Assembly: GCA_030737875.1 (NCBI GenBank)
Contig: CM060910.1
Span: 635,363,303 to 635,427,302 of the forward strand
Reading direction: 5' to 3'
DNA length: 64,000 nucleotides
From: Allium sativum
Lineage: Eukaryota; Streptophyta; Magnoliopsida; Asparagales; Amaryllidaceae
Shown here: positions 11,137 to 24,420 of the stretch, one piece after another
Numbering within the stretch: position 1 is the stretch's first letter
How the letters are laid out: the number at the start of each line of letters is the position of its first letter
Position numbers and translations under genes: made by a program
Notes under the pieces: model-generated
The model's input: only the letters and a program-made list of their open reading frames with translations
Told to the model about the DNA's origin: nothing
Database searches by the model: none

Positions 11137-11760
11137 GTATGTAACATCAACATTACAACCATGGCCATTAAGGCTAACCTTGATCTAATGAGGGTGCAGT
11201 CTGTCTGAAGTGACTTCAATTAAGCCACGTGCATAAACATTTTCTTATACATAGTGCTTGAATTAAAACAGCCGAGTTTTGCCAATACGATTGGCAAACC
11301 GATTAATTCCAACTAAAGTCTGATGAATTGTAGGAATGTGAGCAAGATTAACCCAAACTGAAATCGAGAGAACATGTTCTTAAGCTCGACCAACAGATTA
11401 GTTCCAACAGGTACCAATAAACGGCTTGCCATTAATGATGAAGGGATCAAATTCTAACACATGTCTTCTCTCATCTGCTAGCGAGAATTTAAAATAGAAC
11501 ATGCCATCAACATAAAATACTCACAAGCTCTCTTTAAGATTGCATCTACTACGACAACGCTCGTGGACTTCTAAGTAAGAAGCTTCAGAATCAAGGAAAA
11601 ATTCTATCATAAAATCCTTCCATCGAGATATACCTTCTTAAACAACATTATCTGAAGGAGTATCATTGTTGGAATCTACAAAATCATGCGGACCTACAGT
11701 GCAGAGCAGGGAGTTGAAGAGAGAGGTCCACTTTTTTGCTATAGGTTCCTAGAGGCATTA
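11137..11760 (-). pseudogene. DUF4283-domain (LINE ORF1-type) protein, N-terminal part
   Basis: On the minus strand, around 11760-11142, the frame reads KKWTSLFNSL, then FYFKFSLADERRHVLEFDPF, INGKPFI, ISVWVNLAHIP, NRFANRIGKTRLF and NVYARGLIEV. This is the order of the plant DUF4283 domain: a 'F.F..e.d...vl...P..i.g.p..' strand, then 'iPvWv.lp.lp', then 'la..iGk' and 'yARv.ve'. These proteins are nucleic-acid-binding ORF1-like products of L1-type LINEs. At least five in-frame stops (after CWN, GRA, RLF, HYV and HPH) make it dead. The frame resumes at 8946 across the LTR element. Confidence 0.7.
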
Positions 11761-12512
11761 ATGCAAACAAGTTTTGGGCAGTGGGCACTTGACCTCGGTG
11801 TGACTGTATGCACAACTGCATTTCCATCACGTCGAAAATAACCTACATTTTCAAATACAGTCGAATCTACATCCACGCAAACAACAAAGAGATGAGCAAC
11901 AGTCAATTCATTCCACGTCGCTTGAGCTTTTACAGTAGCACCCAAAAGTGAGAAAGGATCGACTTACTTGTTTTAGCAATACTTGAAATCGAATAAGTTG
12001 AAATAGATTGCTTCATGGAGGATAGACCAGAAACTTCATTGAAAAGCGCATCTATGACACTGATGGGACTCGATGAAATAGAGGGAACAAGGGCTGAGAA
12101 GTTCTACTGGACTTGGTCACACTGGCATCGCCAAAAAATCTAGTTTTATGTTTCCTATTGTTGCCATGAAGGGGAGCCTGAAAACACAGGTGATGGGAAG
12201 TGAGTCAGAAGATGATTGAGGAACGAAGGAAAATGAGAGGGATTATACGACATTTCGTACTAGGGAGAAGATATAGTGAGATCTAGGAAGAAGATTGCCT
12301 GAGAATAGCTAATCGGTTGCCATTGATGTATGATTTGTCTAGAAGTATCTCTTATATATGCACATAGTTATACCTTTCGGTTTTATGTATATTCAGTATA
12401 TTATATATTATTATTTTGTCGTGAAGTTATGTCAATATGCCTTAGTTTAATGTTCCTTTTCTTACAATATAGTATCTCCCACTCTTTAATGGGAAAAAAT
12501 TTCATTACGATT
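11761..12512. other. No assigned gene; possible upstream part of the DUF4283 relic
   Basis: Minus-strand sequence keeps some coding character between about 11760 and 12200 but is interrupted in all frames. The remainder to the solo LTR is AT-rich and unassigned. Confidence 0.3.
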
Positions 12513-12517
12513 CAAAG

Positions 12518-15500
12518 TGTAACGACCCGTATTTTAGGTTACTTCAGATTATGGATTTAAATATATTTAAAGGACTTTTAAATAGATAAGTCTAGTTGGA
12601 CTTTAGATTTATTAAATGTTGGATTTTTATAATTTGAACAACTAGTATTTTAAATGTGTAATATAAGAGTGAAATATATCAAGAGAAAATATTAGAATTT
12701 GATTTACAAAACAATGAATAAATCAATAAATTGGTCAACTAGTTTTGTTAAATTAAAATAGCAAAATATTTAACAGATTTGGTTTAGATTTATTTTGGTT
12801 TGAAAATATTAATAAGAGAGGATTAATATGGTTTAAAGTGAATTTATATGATAATGAACTTGTTTATAAATAATATAGTGTTATTTACATCGATAAAAAT
12901 ATATAGTGTTATTTACGCTAGTTTTAAATTGGAAAATTAAATCGTTATGATGAATAATACTTGTCAATAGCTATTTAGAAACCCCCACGAGTATTTTGAA
13001 TGGCTCATGGCCACTTAATTTAACATGTTAACATATATTAAAGGTTTCATGTAGTTTAAATAATTCAAAGAGGTGGTTAGTGCTTTATTATTCATACTAA
13101 TGTAATAATTAATTTAATTTAAAAAGAAGTACAACTCATTAGCATCATATTCCTAAGCCACTTCATTAGATAACTCATACCCTCTTGCCACCACTTGTCA
13201 CCTTCTTTCATGTCGCCACCTTCCTTAAGTACTTAACATAAGGTAAGAAACTATTTGATTTCCATTTTCACCTTTTTCATTTTGTTTTTCCATTCTTTTC
13301 TTCTTCCTCTCCACAAACTCCACCTCCCTTGCTCCTACCACCACCACCGACCTCTACCATGTGCAACCCCTGGTAGACCCATCCTTTAAGTCGTTGGCCC
13401 CCTTAGCTAAAACCCTCTCCCTCCCTTCTTAAAGTCCAAACTCCCTCCTTTACTTCATTTTTAAACCACCCAAGCTGTTCCACCTCTTCCTACCACGACG
13501 ACACTTTCCCCTAGACCTTACCACCGTGCGCATCACCCCCCACACCCCTTCACCCAAGCCGTGGACCCACTCCCCTTGGTCGTGCCTTAAAGGCCTCAAA
13601 ATCCCACCTTTCCGCTTCTAAATCCAAACAAATATATATACTTATATATCTTGAGTTCGTAGCGATGTTGAGTTGGAAAAGTTGCTAACTTGGTTGCAAG
13701 TGAAGTTCAAAGTCGTAGGGAAGCTAAGGAAGTCCTACACTAAAAATATGGTGGAGTGAAGAAGCAATGGTGAGTGAATTTTGCTCACATTTGGTTAACT
13801 ATTGTAATTAGTGTAGCTAATTATGTTATGTTTAGTAATTGCTAATTAATTAAGTAATTTTGGGTTTAATGATGTTAATGGTCAAGTTAGAAAGTTAATT
13901 ACTTAGTGGTTTATTAACTAAAATGGATACCTTAATTGTTATGGAGTAAACCATAAATAAATGGTCGGTTAATTTGGTTGATAATGTGGTTGTTATCGAT
14001 GGATGATTATTGGATGATAATGAAGTTAGCAAGTTAATTTTGATAACACTTAGATTTGCTAAGTAATTATGTGATTAATAATTTGGTTAGGATAATTTAA
14101 AAAGTCCTAATTATTCAGTTCTTAGTGATGAAGTAATTAGAAATGTTTACTTAATTAATCAAGTAAATGGAAAATGGACAAATAGCGACATTAATTAATA
14201 TTGACGTGGCATTGATCAATACTGATGTGACATTGATTGATAACTTGATGTGATGTGCGTTGACATTAATTTAACATGATTGGATTTGCTAATAATAGCA
14301 AATAAATTATTAACGATAATTAATACTTTAGTTAAAATGATTTGAAATAGCAATTAAGTGTTAATGACCTTAACATTTATGTTAATGATGTCATTACCTG
14401 CTAAATGATTATTAATGAATGTTAATGATTGTTAATGGATGTTAATGACTTTTAATGGATGTTAATGATGTGTTAAATCCATATAAGTTGGATTATATGG
14501 TGACTGATTGAGTCTTATTCCAAATCGGAATTTAATTGAATATTTTATTAATTAAATAAATGAAGAAAAATAAATGTTTGAATTTTTAATCAAAAATGAT
14601 TTGGAAAGATTGTTTAAGTAATTACGAATAGTTTTCTAAAAGGTGGAAAATTTATTTGAGTAAGTTTTCAAGTAATTAAGGCATGTTCAAATTTAAAATT
14701 TAATTGTGAATAGTAACTTTAAAAAGTGAAGTTCGATTTGGATACGTGGAAAGTGTTTTAACTAGATTTTACTACCCAAACTATCTTTTTTATGGGTTTC
14801 AGGAATGTTTGGGTTTCAAAAGATAAAGTTTGAAAAATAATATCATTTTAATGATTTAAATAATATTTAAATATTGGAATATTTGAATTTAAAGTTAAAT
14901 ATTAGTATATGGTTTCCAGAAGTTATTATTTATGTTTCATATAATTAATAATTTATTTTAAAGGCAATTCAACTTGATTTTAAATATAAGTCAAAGTTTG
15001 GTTTGAATAGGACTAGTTACGCAGCGGTAGTTAGCGAATTTCGACTGTTGGCTTCAAATTAACGTACTGAGAGGTCCGACAATCAGATTTTCCCGAAACG
15101 AAAAATGTTTGGTTCGAAATGTAAAGAGCTTTCAAAGGAAAAAGAAAGTTTTATAATCCAACGGTTACGTCTTGAAATAAGTCCAAATCAAGTTTGAATA
15201 AAAATCGCGCTAGTGATGTTTAGGACCCGAAATTGGATTTTTATGAAATAAGCTATTTTTAAATTATTAAAAATATGATGAATTTTGATAAATCATAATA
15301 AATTGTTTAAAAATGATTTAGATTGAATATACTAAGATATAAAAAGATGAAAAGCTATTTTATGAAAATAAGCTGTTTAGCAACGTTGTTTGCAACAAAT
15401 TTATAGGACGGGCTAAAATAAAAAGGTTTTGATATAACCAATGTTATCCAAAGGTTCTGCAAACATATCTAAAGGATTAAAATGAGGAATTTAAGATATT

Positions 15501-18262
15501 TTGGGGTTTGAAAAGTTGTAACAAAGTTAATTTTTCCAATTAATGAATTAAATTGGAGTTGAATGAGAGTCGATTTAATGATAATTGAGATGAGTCTCTG
15601 TGGATGAAGATCTTTACTATTTAAGGAAATTAGAAGGCTTTGCCGTTATTATGTTTATAGTGTTAGTTTGACATAGGAATTTATATCGATTATAAGCTGA
15701 TATGATTTCCGTGAAGATTTCATTTAGGATGAAATTTTGATTTTAGTTTATCGTGAACGATGTTTTAAATAACATTTGTTCTTTAACCCATTTATATGAA
15801 AATATGATTTTCCAAAATAGGTCGAAAAGAAATCTTTATTAAATTTGAATACAAAGATATACTGAAGGAGTTTCCCCTAGAAAACTATAATTGGAACAAA
15901 GTTAAGGATCGCTTAAAAGATGATAAGCGTGTTTTTCGCATACAGATAAGATTGAAGCTTAAATAAGATACTGGGATAAAGAAAGAAGCTGGAACTTGAT
16001 TGTTTTATCATTGAGTTGGGTGTTCTTCTGGGTGTTTGATCCGATGTTGGTTTAGGCCTTCAGGGTCATACACTTGATAGGTTATTCATTTGGCATTGCG
16101 CAATCGAGAACTAATTATGGTTAATGAATGATTAGGATTTGAGTAAGCGTGTTTCTCGTAAAGATAGGATTTGGTCTTTAATATGGTTTGGATTAAGGTT
16201 TGGGATTAATAAAGGTAATTAAACTTACTAAAATACGAGGGAGATTAGATACGGAGTGTTATCAGTTTAGCTCTGTGGGATGAATAAGATGGGAATGGGA
16301 TAATGATCTAAGAAATTACCATTACATGAGGTTCAATTATCCCGATAAAGCATATAAAACTTGGTTTGAGTTAAATTTGTGAAATGATATTTTATAATCA
16401 TTTGAAATGATTTCCAAGGAAAATTTTAAACAAGAGTTTAAAGTACAAATCTTTGAGAAGATTTAAATGAGTATACCCAAAATGAAGAATGATTGAGTAA
16501 AAGAGTAATCCAAATTGGAATGAGACTCATGATACTCTATATATATATTGATTTTAAAGATAAGCTAGTTATTCGGAAAGACCGGATTTCAACCCATTGT
16601 GAATAATTATACGACGTAGTAAGAGCAATTGAAAATGGCAATGACTATGATTGAAGACCAAAGATCTTCACATTAGATAGATTGCTCGTTGATGTCTCGG
16701 GTGTCCACCAATTGCGAGATTTAAGTAGCAGCGATCTGGCTATACTTGAAGCAATTCAGATTGCAAGGAATTTCGCACGCAGGCGGGGTTGTGGAATAAA
16801 GTGCCTTTAGTTTCGTTCAAAACCCAAATTGAACTTGTAAATGGATGTATGTATGGCGTTGTATTTTATGGCATAATAAATTAGTTTCTATTGATGATAT
16901 ATCAGCTAGATGGCGGAGGATCTATCCTCTTAGCTTAACACCCTCCTCTGAGACATATATACTCAGAGGGTTATATATTAATTGATACTGATTATATGTT
17001 GTGAATTGACAATGTGGCATGCTAAGTGTTGAGCTATTGATGATCAAAGCATGGCCAATATAGCGTAGCTTTTTGTAGAAATGTGATTGGAAGCCTTACA
17101 ATCCGGAAATGAGCCGAAACAAGATGAAGTATCATAAATTTAAGGACAAACATTTCCTTATAGTTGAGAAGGTGATGCTATGGTATGAAGCCCAGCCAAT
17201 TTACTTATGTGGAGATAGATAGAGGCGCCTCGGATAATGGTCAGTTACAACTGGGAGACGTTAAGTTCAGGAAAAACTCGAACTGCAGCTGGTATAGGTG
17301 GGCCCACCCTGCCGTTACAGAGAAAGGGATCATCTGTTGGTTCCTGGAACAACCCACTAGAGGTGTACCCAAATCGGTTAAGGAAGATCCTTGCCTTGGT
17401 CATTGTTGGAATCCAAACTCCAATATGAACTTTAACTATTTTAATTGTAATCTATGTCCGTAGACATAATATATGAGTACATACGTCTGCTAAGATTTAT
17501 ACATTTAATTTCGAAAGTGATTTCCACCTTAGACATTAATGATAATATCCAATGATTTTCACGTGCTAAGAAGATTTTGTTATCGTAAGGTAAAACTTGC
17601 TCCTAATGGTGTGCGCTTGGAGTGTGTGATAGGATGCGGGTCTTATAGTAGCTTCATTTTCCAAAAAGCATGCACGAAGTTTTGAAACCGTTTTGATGAT
17701 TGTATGATATATGTATGATTTTTTATCTAGTTCTCAAGCTTGTTATCTAACCCGACTCGAGTGTTTTGGCACTCAGGTCAGATCCGAGTGTATTTCAGAT
17801 ATAGACAGGATCTGAGGAGTTTCCAAACGATTCTAGAGGAGATGGTATCTTTGTCAGAAGGCAAGGTGTATTCTACTATTTATACTTGGATGTCGTGGTT
17901 TTATTATGCTTGGTTAGAGTTTATAACTATCATGTTGTGTTTACTATGATTATTTAAATGTTTTCCCTTGTAAAGTTTCCTTTGAAAAGTTATGTTTAAA
18001 TATTATATTTTGTTCTATTCCGTTGTGAGATTATGTTCTGGTCTCTGGTTTTGTTCCTTGTGTTTTCTCTGATTAACCCTAATGGATGGAGTTTGCGATA
18101 TTTGGTTTTGCGCTATATGAACATTGAGGATGTGTTAAATATCGATTATCTAAGATCGTAAATTCGGTTTACTACAGGACATTTTGAGAATGCTTACTTT
18201 TTGGACTGGACTTATGTGGTTTACAGTCGGTTCAAATGGTGATGATTTTTGGGGTCGTCACA
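12518..18262 (+). repeat. Very long solo LTR (5745 bp) of a Ty3/gypsy element
   Basis: The ends are TGTAACGACCCG (12518) and GGGGTCGTCACA (18262), a TG...CA pair with inverted 'GACCC/GGGGTC' bases. It is flanked by CAAAG on both sides (12513-12517, 18263-18267), a 5-bp target duplication. No gag, pol, primer site or purine tract lies within, so this is one LTR left by recombination. Blocks match the minus LTR at 20494-24063 in reverse: 'gaataggactagttacgc' near 15007, the 'ctcagaggg' region near 16935, and 'ctagaggtgtacccaaatcgg' near 17358. The C-rich leader near 13300-13620 contains chance proline-rich reading frames. A TTAATGATGTTAATG-type minisatellite lies at about 14390-14475. At 5.7 kb it is at the upper end of plant LTR lengths. 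Confidence 0.8.
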
Positions 18263-18267
18263 CAAAG

Positions 18268-18988
18268 CTTGAAGTCTTAAATAAATATAAAGAGAAAAAA
18301 AATAAAATTTGAGCAAGCAAATTCGTTTGGCACAACGAGTCATCTGAAATGATACTACTATTAAGATATTTGCATTTTTACTATTTCATCGATTAGAAAC
18401 TAGGATTTGAAAAAAAAAAAAATTACTCAGACTCAGTCTATTGTTTATGATGGAAGGCTACGCCTATAAATAGGAGACTTTGAGTAATTAAGAAATGAAA
18501 TTTTGATATCTTTGAAATCTTTCATAGAATTTCTACCCTTTTTTAATCGACTACACTGTTAAAGCTAAACCTTTTGTAAAAGTGATCATAATAGGAAGAT
18601 CATTTGAAATAACACTGAAAGTGGACATGCTTCTAATACTCTGACCGAACTACACTTAGTTTTGGTATGCTCTATATTTGTTTTTAATTCTTAGACTTTT
18701 GAACTTCATTTTTTCCCAATTGAAGTGTTCGACAATTTTTACGCAAACAACAGACATTAAATACGTATCGAAGGAACATAGGATATTTATACTATTTTCA
18801 CATGAGATTGTATGATTCTATAATTTTATATAATAACTAATAAGGTTATTTCTCACCTTCATGATCGTTTTTGAATTTTCCTACAACCCTTTACCGTTCA
18901 AGAATCTTATTTCGTTAGTACGTCGGATCAGAGTATAGTTTGAGTATTAAACCCTTCCATTGGGCCTGGATGTTCATCTCATTTTCGT
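18268..18988. other. No assigned gene
   Basis: AT-rich, with an A run near 18410-18421. Nothing recognisable on either strand. Confidence 0.4.
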
Positions 18989-18993
18989 AGAGC

Positions 18994-19921
18994 TGTCACA
19001 TTAAGGAAATGGACATTTCATTTTAGTGATATGGTTGTTTTCAAGGTTTGATGAGGCTTACGCAGCTTAATCGGGTGATTAGAGTGTTTAATGAAGCAGG
19101 TCCAAAGCTTATTTTGCGTTAGTGCAAGTGGGGATGAAGTGGAAAGGATAACCTTCTCTTAGCCATTTTACAACTCCCAAAATAGATCCCCTTCGCTAGT
19201 GATGGTATCCTCCCTCTAAACCATCATTAAACCTTACTTTAACTAGCCAAATCCCATCATTCAGGAAGGATTAATCCAAATAAACATAAAGCTTTAAGGT
19301 TTGATGCGATAATCACCTAGGAATTCATTTAAATCACTGTTCATAGGAGATCAAGGGAAGAAATTAGATTAAGGTGAGCAATTAATTCTCTCAATTTCTA
19401 TGTAGGGTAAAGTAGGACCTACACCACCTCCGAAAATTCTCTAAAAATGCTTGTAAATCATCTTTAGTTATGTTATTGAACATATGTAAGTTTGGATTGA
19501 TTTGGCTCTTACGTATGAAATTGAAATTTTAGAGAAACCTAGAAAACCATATGATATGATGATATTTCCTTTGATTTATGCTTTAGTTTACCTTGACTAG
19601 ACTAAATACTTTTTTGAGTGTGTTATGTATGTTGTATGTTTGTTGTAAACATGTTTGGATGGATAAAAACATTGAACGAATTGTGAAAATAACATAGAAA
19701 GTTATATGGGTGTGTCATGGTTCTAAGTGGGACCTAATCCGAATCCCTGTTCAGATAAGGGTACGATCTATACGAGGCAATAAAGAAGGCCTCCTAAAAT
19801 AGCACACCATGTTTCTAGTCACTTGGAGTTCATTTGCTTAAGATATGGTGCGAAAGAATTCAGATTGCCATGCAAAAATTGCTTCGGATAGATGGTAGGA
19901 GGATGACTTGGGATCGTCACA
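18994..19921 (+). repeat. Putative solo LTR, 928 bp
   Basis: Begins TGTCACATTAAGG and ends GGGATCGTCACA, matching gypsy-type LTR ends. The 5-bp flanks are AGAGC (18989-18993) and AGGGC (19922-19926), one mismatch apart. The interior (TATG-rich, with 'gtgggacctaatccgaatccctg' near 19729) has no gene. Support is from ends and near-duplication only. Confidence 0.5.
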
Positions 19922-19926
19922 AGGGC

Positions 19927-20493
19927 TCACAACATTGAAATTTAGCCAAGTCCCAAATCGGTAAGGGTGTTTCACTTCAGATCAGCTTGTTTATGTTTTG
20001 TAACAGGAAGGATCATATCAACATAGGTGGTGCCAACTTCGTATTGGTAGTGGAGATATGACTTTGGATCGATGGACGTAATAGGTTTCGGGTCAAAATG
20101 GGAGAAATTGCACTGGATTGCTATAGGATGTTAGAGAGGGATCAGCTTGGGCTTCAAATGGGATGCTAAGGTAGAGGTCGAAACAGATTCTTGGTCGCAT
20201 TCCCGATTATACAGGATGTGATTCCTAAGGGAGCTAGGCACAGGTTAGCGTGACTTCAAGAGATGGATAGGGTCATCCATGGAGGTTTAACTATGCAGTT
20301 TGATTCGTCCATTATGACACGGTGGGTCTCACTAAATCGGTCCGATGATGATTCTACTTCATAAATGACTCGAATAACGGCAAATTAAACTCTGAGATAA
20401 AGAATGAATGATAATAAGTCGTATGATGTGATTGTCGTAGTATGATGGGAGATGTAGGATGATATCCTACAGTATACGACGATCATTGAGAAT
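19927..20493. other. No assigned gene
   Basis: Higher GC than its surroundings and vaguely LTR-like, but no reading frame or element boundary can be supported. Confidence 0.35.
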
Positions 20494-23256
20494 TGTGATG
20501 ACCCGAAATTTCGACTCTAAAAAATCGGTACTAAATTCCTTCTTGTATTCAAAATGCCGGAGATTCAGGTGTGGGATTCCTGGTTGTCTGGGGATATAAC
20601 ACACTAGAACAATCACAATGAAATAAAACAACCTCTCGTTTATATAGCATGAGATATGTCATAGTTTACAACGGATACAATATCAGAGTATAACACATAT
20701 CTACAACTATAGGATAACAAAAGAACAGCGGAAACTGACTAAATGAGGTGAATCAAAAACAGACTCCATCTTCACTGGGATAGCTCCAAATCCCAGATGT
20801 CCACAAAATAAGATGCTCCAAAGAAAGTAGGTAAATGTACTTCACATCAACATCAAATCCACGAAAGCAAAAGACGCATTAGAAAAGCTCTAAGACACAA
20901 GCTCCAAACATTGCTACTAATCATTGGGAACCCATAGTTTTGTGGTAAAACAAAACAACTCCGGGTAAGTCATGAGACTAGTGTGAGAACTCAATGTATT
21001 TGTTAAATGCAATAAAATTCGCAATGCTTTTTAGGAAAATGAAACTAACATAAGGTCTCGTGGCACACACATAATGCAAACGCACACTTAGGCGAGGTTT
21101 ATCCTTATGATAGCCAAAAATGTGTGATGTATGAAAATCTTTTTTTGATATTATTGTTAATACATAGTGTGAAAAACAATTTCGCAAATAAATGTATTAA
21201 CCATAGCCAGCTTAATGCCCCATCCCATTATGTTGACATATTACTACCAGTAACCAGTAAGTTATACAACTGAAATCATAAAAGCTCATAGAGGAGATTG
21301 GGTTTTCAACAAATGACCAGGCAAAGGAACGTCCTTATCCACGATGGGTACACCACTAGAAGGACGCCCCGATAACCAGACAGGATCTCTTCCAACACGA
21401 GGTCGGTCTCTCCCTTACTGGATTGATTAGATCACGCCTAAGTAAGTCATCACTCGGTCATTACTAACCTTCAAACTGGGATCCCACATCATCAACAACA
21501 ACAAAATTAGAAGTTGCCACATAAGTAATAGCTAAGCTCCATACCATAGTACACCTTTTGTCCAGAAGGAGATGACTACCCATGTTCTCGCTGCATCTTT
21601 CCATGTATCGGCCATTTCCTGGATGTGAGGCTTACCCAAGTCACGATATACACAAAGCTACGCTTTAATGAGACATGCTTTGATCATCAATAACTCATCA
21701 CTTAAGCATGCCACATTGCCCATTCACCACATATAACTAATATCTATCAATATATAACCTCTAATCTCATACGTCTCAGAGAAGGGTGTTAAGATAAAAG
21801 AATAAATTCTCCGCCACCAAACAGATATATATTTAATAAAGATCAGTTACTACGCAGTCAATTACAATGTCAAACACACAATCCATACAAGTTTGTCCTG
21901 GGTCTGAACGAAACCGAAGGCACCTTATTCCTCATCCAATGAAGGAGAGATGTCCTTGCAAATCCAAAATTCATCCAAATACATCCAGAATACTTTCCAC
22001 TAAACTGATATAAAATCTATATGCAAATGGAAGCCATCCATTTGAGATATTCAACGAGCAGTCCTTTCGACGTGAAGGTTCCTGGTCTTCAACATCATCT
22101 TCAATATGATCATTTGCTTCAAAACTTCATTTTATTATTCAGAATGGTTTTCAGATCCAAATTTTGATCCCGGTCTTTCCAAATAATAAGCGCTATTCTA
22201 AAACCGTGTGGATATACAGGTCAAGTCAAGTCTCAACCCATACTTAAATGTTCAAAAACTTCAATTATCATTTACAACACTTTATTATCCATTAGAAATC
22301 ATTTACTAAGGTTTGGAAAATATTTATAAAGTTAAATCCATTTAAAATTCAATGTTGAATAAAAAGCATTACCAAAAGTGCTTTAAAATACCGATATTTA
22401 CTAGTTTAAGTAAAATGACCTTTATATTACCTAAAACATACATTTTCAACATAAATACTTTTAAATAATTAATAATGAATTTACAAAAAAATCCATACTT
22501 TCAAATAATTATAACAGTCGTTTACTATTATGGTCAACGAACTGCACTTACAATTACCTTTTTCAAAACTGTTTTGAACATAACCGAAAAAAATATATCA
22601 AAATTTGATTATATTTGAAAGCTAATATTGTTTAAAAGCAAACATTTCTAGTTTTAGGAAAATCCAATTTAAATTGTTTCAGTTATAGTCGTTTAAAGTT
22701 AGCAGTCGAAATTCGCGAACTACTGTTGCGTGACACGTCCTATTCTGACCGTAATATAACTTATTATAAAAATTATTCCGAATTACTTCAAAATACTTTT
22801 AAAAGCCATTATATACTTATATAAACCTTTTTAAACAATTTCAAGAAATATTTCAAATTTTCATTCACATTATATTTAAATGAATAAAATATTCATTTAT
22901 ATTACCGATTTGGTCCGAGACTTAACCGATACCCATATAAATCCACATCTGTGTGTGTAACAAGTTTAGTGAACATACTGTCGCTATTAACAACCACGAA
23001 GCAACCATTCAACCATTGCACAAGCATATATATATATATAACAATATACGTATGTATGCATAAGTGTTTTCCAATAAACGCTTATACTGCAATAATTACT
23101 AATTAACCACGCAATTAACAACCATTCACATAACATCAATAATGAACAAATATAAGTGTCGAGTTCTCTTTAGAGTTACACTCCACTAATCTCTATTGTA
23201 GGACTACTAGGATGGCTATAGCTATCCCAGATTGACTGATTGTCGTCACCGACTTT

Positions 23257-23294
<38 letters not shown>

Positions 23295-24063
23295 ATAAAT
23301 AATATTTTTTATTGGAGGAGGTGGAGGCCGAGTTTAGGGAGGAGGGTAGCCGAACTATGGTGGCGCATGGAGGGGGTGTGGGGCCGTGGATGGGGGCATG
23401 AGCTTGTGGGTCGAGGTGGGGCCGAGGGAGGGGTGTGGGGGGTGTGGGGTCGGGCGTGGCCAGACATGGCAGGGAGAGAGTGGGTTGGCATGGAAAGGTG
23501 ACGCTCAGGGGGCCGAAAATCAAGGGAAGGGAGGAGGAAAAATTTAAGGGGAAAGGGGGAGGAAAAGAGGGAATTTTATGCCATGGAAACCATGGCCATA
23601 AGCTTTGAAAAGGAGAAGAAAATGAAGAGGAAGGATTGAATGAAAAGTTAGGGGAGTAATTTCTTATTTATAGTAGTAAGGGAGAGGCTAAATCAAATTT
23701 TCGTAAAAGGAAAACCATGGCAAAAGGGAGAAAATAAGGTGCCTTTGTAATTCAAAACCATGGACTATGTACATTGTTTTGCCACAGGAATTGCAACGCT
23801 TATTTTTCATGCTCTAAAGTGTTACAAAATGGTTATGCTTATATATATCACTATATTTCAACTTTTATTCAACTTTTGGCAATTTCGATCGAACAACAAA
23901 CAATACAAACATATCTCTACCTTATTATTAATCGTTTTAAACTACAGTTAGGTCTTTTAAATTAAATTCAAATTTCTAATCTATCCAATTTATTTATATT
24001 AAACTTAAATTTTAAATGGACAAAATCCCGATTTACTAACTGGTGAAATTCAGGATTGTTACA
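20494..24063 (-). repeat. 3' LTR of the minus gypsy element (3570 bp)
   Basis: In minus orientation it starts TGTAACAATCCTG (24063), right after a purine tract, and ends GGGTCATCACA (20494). Positions 20545-21930 match 39725-41020 of the other LTR. A GC-rich, C-rich leader (23310-23580 on the plus strand G-rich) yields proline-rich chance frames. (AT)n runs lie at 23027-23040 and 23262-23286. It may also be read as a diverged relative of the 5.7-kb LTR at 12518. Confidence 0.8.
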
Positions 24064-24080
24064 TTCTTCCCCCTTAAAGA
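24064..24080 (-). promoter_or_regulatory. Polypurine tract of the minus gypsy element
   Basis: The minus strand reads TTTAAGGGGGAAGAA directly before TGTAACAA. This is the usual plus-strand DNA priming site, preceded by the 'ttcgaggacgaaac' box typical of plant gypsy elements. Confidence 0.8.
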
Positions 24081-24169
24081 TGTTTCGTCCTCGAAACTAA
24101 ATAAGAAGGGAATACGAAAGGAAATACATAAAAGATAGGAGTTTACTGAGGGTTAACCTAAGTCTCAAT

Positions 24170-24392
24170 ATCAATTCGACGGTTTGGGGTAGAGTTTCTG
24201 CGTACTTTTTTCAGTTTCCCAAGTACGGTCGTTTGGATCACCACTCCGCTGTAGCTTAACAAGTTTTACAATCTTGTTCCTCGGTCTTTTCTCATCCCGA
24301 TCCATGATCTTTATAGGCTCCCTTTTTACTACTAAATTGGGTGTGATGCTTCTTTTATAATCTGGTCTGGGTCATGCACATACTTCCTAAGA
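24170..24392 (-). pseudogene. Gypsy pol, C-terminal end (chromodomain-like)
   Basis: The minus strand reads LRKYVHDPDQI, then after a frame change DYKRSITPNLVVKREPIKI, KRPRNKIVKLVK and DRTWETEKSTQKLYP. This is the usual tail of plant chromovirus pol (H-V-S-LRKYVHDP, 'ep..Ild....lRnk', 'K.lW....eeaTWE.E..m...YP'). It supplies exactly the part missing from the pol piece that ends at 35677. Confidence 0.75.
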
Positions 24393-24420
24393 CTAATGCC
24401 TGGCTCATGCTTCACATATG

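Noticed and set aside
17185..17463. 92-codon open frame (plus) with an overlapping 63-codon frame
   Set aside because: Inside the 5.7-kb LTR. The same stretch in the related LTR at 20494-24063 does not keep the frame.
23176..23523. Proline/histidine-rich open frame of 115 codons (minus)
   Set aside because: It reads through the C-rich leader of a gypsy LTR; the composition alone creates the frame, and a second frame in the same place is equally open.
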